Shown piece by piece: positions 61,538 to 64,000 of a stretch of DNA of 64,000 nt. The position numbers were made by a program, and so were the translations under genes. The stretch comes from Trebouxia sp. TZW2008 (Eukaryota > Chlorophyta > Trebouxiophyceae > Trebouxiales > Trebouxiaceae): positions 1 through 64,000 of the forward strand of contig BDIU01000118.1 of assembly GCA_002118135.1 (NCBI GenBank), in the 5' to 3' direction. Numbering within the stretch: position 1 is the stretch's first letter; each line of letters starts with the position of its first letter. The notes beneath the pieces were generated by a model. The model searched no databases, had not been told where the DNA came from, and saw only the letters and a program-made list of their open reading frames with translations.

Positions 61538-63988
61538 CTAGTGTGCCTGACATCTGCAAGTTGCATTATGTCTACAGCAATGCTGCCATGCTATGACTTC
61601 CAGCAACATCACATAAACAAAGCAAGACAAGCAAAGCGTCAGTCTCATGCAAGCAGCAGCAGCTTCTGCACACCTGCGTGCTGCTCTGGCAGCAGCAGCA
61701 GCTGTGTCATTCTTAGAGGCCTTGGGTTCTGGTCCCTCGTCTCCTCGGCCTGCTTTGGCTGCATCTCCAGTGGCCACCCCAGTGGAAGCACCCCACTTGG
61801 CCCAGCGGGCTTGGCTGTCTATGGCATGTCGCTTGGCTCTGATGCCAGCCTGCCGCTTCTCCCATGAAATGCTGGCCTCCTGCATTGCAATGAGCAGCAG
61901 TGAGTTAGTCATTTTGACTAAGCATGCGTCAACTCAGCTGCAGTTGTCCAAAACAATGCAAAGCTGCTGGAGCAATTTGGGATTGAGTTGCTGGACCGAT
62001 TGTGCTTTGGTGCCTTGATCATTCTGATGTTTGCAAGGGCACGTCAAGCATGCTGTAAGTACTGTCATGCTGAGCAAGAATTGCAGGCTGGTACATCAGG
62101 GAGATTTATGTTTTGTGCTGTCTTCTATCCATACTTCTCAGTGTAGCAGCAACAAGCCTACCAGGAAGACATTGACTCCACCCCTGTTGCCTCCATGTGT
62201 GTTGAGCAGGTGGACTGTTGTGCGTTCCAGCTTGCTCATGGAGTTCTCTAGTAGAGCAAGCTGTGGTGCTGTCACCTGCAATCCAATTTGCGCAAATCAA
62301 CTATCTGTATAGCAAAATGTGACAGCTACGAGCACACACTGTAATTGCATGCAAATTTGTTGCATCTCAACACAGCAAACATCAGGACCTGCTCAGACTG
62401 TATGACTTCAGAGGCGCATCGTCTGACTACGTAAGCAAATCAAGTGCCATTGGAGCATACTTGTAAACATCAAGCTGTTTGATGACATACTGTCAAACAA
62501 GGCAGCTTATAAGAGACTTTGCAGCTGTGCTAAATTAAACAACAAATGCATATATATGGACATGCAGTGATAGGTAGCAGATGCAGCAACTGACAATGCT
62601 AATTCGTTGTCTGCTGTGACTCACCCAACGAATGCAGTCTACAAAATAGCAGTCTATAGACTCTTGCAGCAGATCACCAGCATCACTCTTGAGAATGATG
62701 GCCAGTTGTCACTGTGCGCTGTGACTCACCCAGTGGATGCAGTCAACTGAACAGCAGTCTATGGACTCTGGCAGCATGTCGTCAGCATCAATTTTCAGGC
62801 ACGACATCGCCAATTGTCACTTTGAGCTGTGTAAATGCAGTCTGCCACACAGCAGCCTATAGGGTATTGCAGCATTTCGCCATTCAGACACAACATTGCC
62901 AATTGTCACTCTGTGCTGTGGCTTACCCAATGAATGCAGTCTACAGGACAGCAGTCTATGGACTCTTGCAGCATGTCATCAGCATCAATCTTCTGTCCCA
63001 TGGCTCGCGCTCTTCCAAACTCTGGCTCCATCTGATACGTCTTTGGACATACGCTGGTGCAGTTTGTACAGCCTATGCATGTCAGCTCGTCCACAAAGAC
63101 CTGAACCCAAGGCAAGATGTGTGTTAGACGTGCTTGGTTGCAAACAGAGCGTAGAGTAGGCACAAGTGGCCACTGCAAACTGATCAAGCTCACGCGAGCT
63201 CTCTGACATGATGAGCATGTTGTTACAGCGCTTCGAGCACTGAGTTGTTGTCTAGACATTGAATGCTACATGCTGACAGGTCAAATGCACAATTACCTGG
63301 TCACGTTCATACGAGCCATCAGAAAAGGGGTTGACAGCATCGCCAGAAATGCCAACAATAGCATCGTAAGCCGCTCGTTTGTCAGGGTGCTTGAGTGTCT
63401 GCATCGAGAGAGCTCAGCAGTGTGATATCAGCTTTAACATCAGCAAAAGTGAGCTCAGCTGTGAGTGTGTGCTGATACCTCATATATCTCGTTGATGATG
63501 GTTGAGAACTCTTGCGATTCATCAGTTTGGCTGAGGTCAGGGTGACACTCTCTCATCATTGCATAGTAAGCCTTCTTGATTTGGGCATCGTCTGCATTCC
63601 AAGGCTGCATGGCACAAGCAGGACTTAGAACCAGATAGTAGATTTACAGACCAACAGGTGCGGGGAGAAGCGTCAGACGTACAATGCCCAATATGCTGTA
63701 GAAGTCCTCTTCCTCTGGCTCAGACGAAGGTGTTCGTGCGAAAGCAATAGGTTCAGCTTCTGTCGCTGCAGCTGCCGCTGTGACGCGTCGTCCACTGTCG
63801 TGCTGCCGACCAGAGAAGCATGGTGCAGAACTAGACAAAGCTTGTCGAAGCCTCGCAGGGCTTGCAGCTGCATGACTGGCCGCGCTAGACGGGGTCGGGC
63901 GCAAACTGGCTTGTACACCGTGACTATTTCTGATCACGCACGCTTGTGCGCATTCACTGCGAGCAGCAACCGTCATACGGATTGACAT
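61538..63988 (-). CDS. Chloroplast DnaJ-like protein with ferredoxin [4Fe-4S] domain (CDJ3-5/DJC76-like)
   Basis: J-domain co-chaperone fused to a bacterial-type ferredoxin domain. In Chlamydomonas such CDJ proteins are plastidic, bind stromal HSP70B and carry a redox-active Fe-S cluster. ATG 63988 begins an Arg/Ser/Ala-rich transit-like peptide, then EEDFYSILGI. The next exon (63.6-63.49 kb) has KKAYYAMMRECHPDLS with the essential HPD. The exon at 63.4-63.3 kb has HPDKRAAYDAI. The Fe-S exon (about 63.1-62.93 kb) has CIGCTNCTSVCPKTY plus CCPVDCIHW, giving all four cluster cysteines and a further Cys pair. TAPQLALLENSMSKLERTT (62.28 kb) and a final Ala/Lys-rich exon with a hydrophobic end stop at 61538. 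Copies of the CCPVDC exon end fill the following intron. Confidence 0.92.
62606..63000 (-). repeat. Ferredoxin-exon 3' end present in four tandem copies
   Basis: The functional copy at ~62923-63000 encodes KIDADDMLQESIDCCPVDCIHW then GTAAGC. Downstream in the intron lie a decayed copy (~62827-62893), a well-kept copy (~62715-62798: KIDADDMLPESIDCCSVDCIHW, GTGAGT) and a third (~62606-62690: QESIDCYFVDCIRW, GTGAGT). Unit length is roughly 100-110 bp. Confidence 0.9.
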
Positions 63989-64000
63989 GGCGAAGACTGG

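Noticed and set aside
1..64000. CRISPR arrays, transposases, prophage or operon-like defence systems
   Set aside because: The sequence is spliced eukaryotic DNA; repeats are exon-edge duplications or microsatellites, with no spaced identical repeats and no reverse transcriptase or transposase motifs seen.

Overview
The window is nuclear DNA of an intron-rich eukaryote, almost certainly a green alga (Chlorophyta). A trebouxiophyte able to form flagellate cells is the best guess. Evidence: a plastid lumen protein with a bipartite targeting signal, a chloroplast sensor-kinase-like gene, a chloroplast DnaJ-ferredoxin, a phylloquinone-pathway ligase, an HUP/STP-type hexose/H+ symporter, and two cilium-associated genes (TTC29-like and CCDC81-like). 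Genes are split into many short exons. Most introns are GT...(T)GCAG; at least two look like GC-AG. I assigned exons by reading frame, splice motifs and phase matching, so gene spans are firmer than some internal boundaries.

Layout: (1) 0.37-8.5 kb, minus: TBC-domain Rab-GAP. (2) 8.95-11.4 kb, plus: TTC29-like TPR protein. (3) 11.55-13.7 kb, minus: unknown protein. (4) 14.06-16.7 kb, plus: MATE transporter. (5) 17.76-18.65 kb, minus: thylakoid lumen pentapeptide-repeat protein. (6) ~19.7-25.85 kb, minus: TPR plus CS-domain protein (one gene or two). (7) 26.86-30.0 kb, plus: hexose transporter. (8) 30.74-35.76 kb, minus: PUM3/Puf6-type pumilio protein. (9) 35.87-39.0 kb, plus: CSK-like protein lacking a visible ATPase domain. 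(10) 39.4-45.06 kb, minus: CCDC81-like protein. (11) 45.85-48.23 kb, minus: serine acetyltransferase. (12) 50.62-54.75 kb, plus: ACS-family MFS transporter. (13) 55.61-57.43 kb, minus: intronless AAE14/MenE-like ligase. (14) 58.23-60.3 kb, plus: proteasome ATPase RPT5. (15) 61.54-63.99 kb, minus: chloroplast DnaJ-ferredoxin.

The genes are ordinary housekeeping, plastid, transport and ciliary genes and do not form a pathway cluster. Many are divergent pairs sharing short CpG-rich promoters; elsewhere CpG is scarce and TGCA/GCATGC words are common.

The most unusual feature is a recurring architecture. In at least four genes (TPR/CS, CCDC81-like, serine acetyltransferase, DnaJ-ferredoxin) the end of an exon, often with its splice site, is copied once to three times into the adjoining intron in tandem. 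A near-perfect 225-bp palindrome also lies in an intron of the pumilio gene. These could generate alternative splice forms or small RNAs, or be neutral duplication debris.
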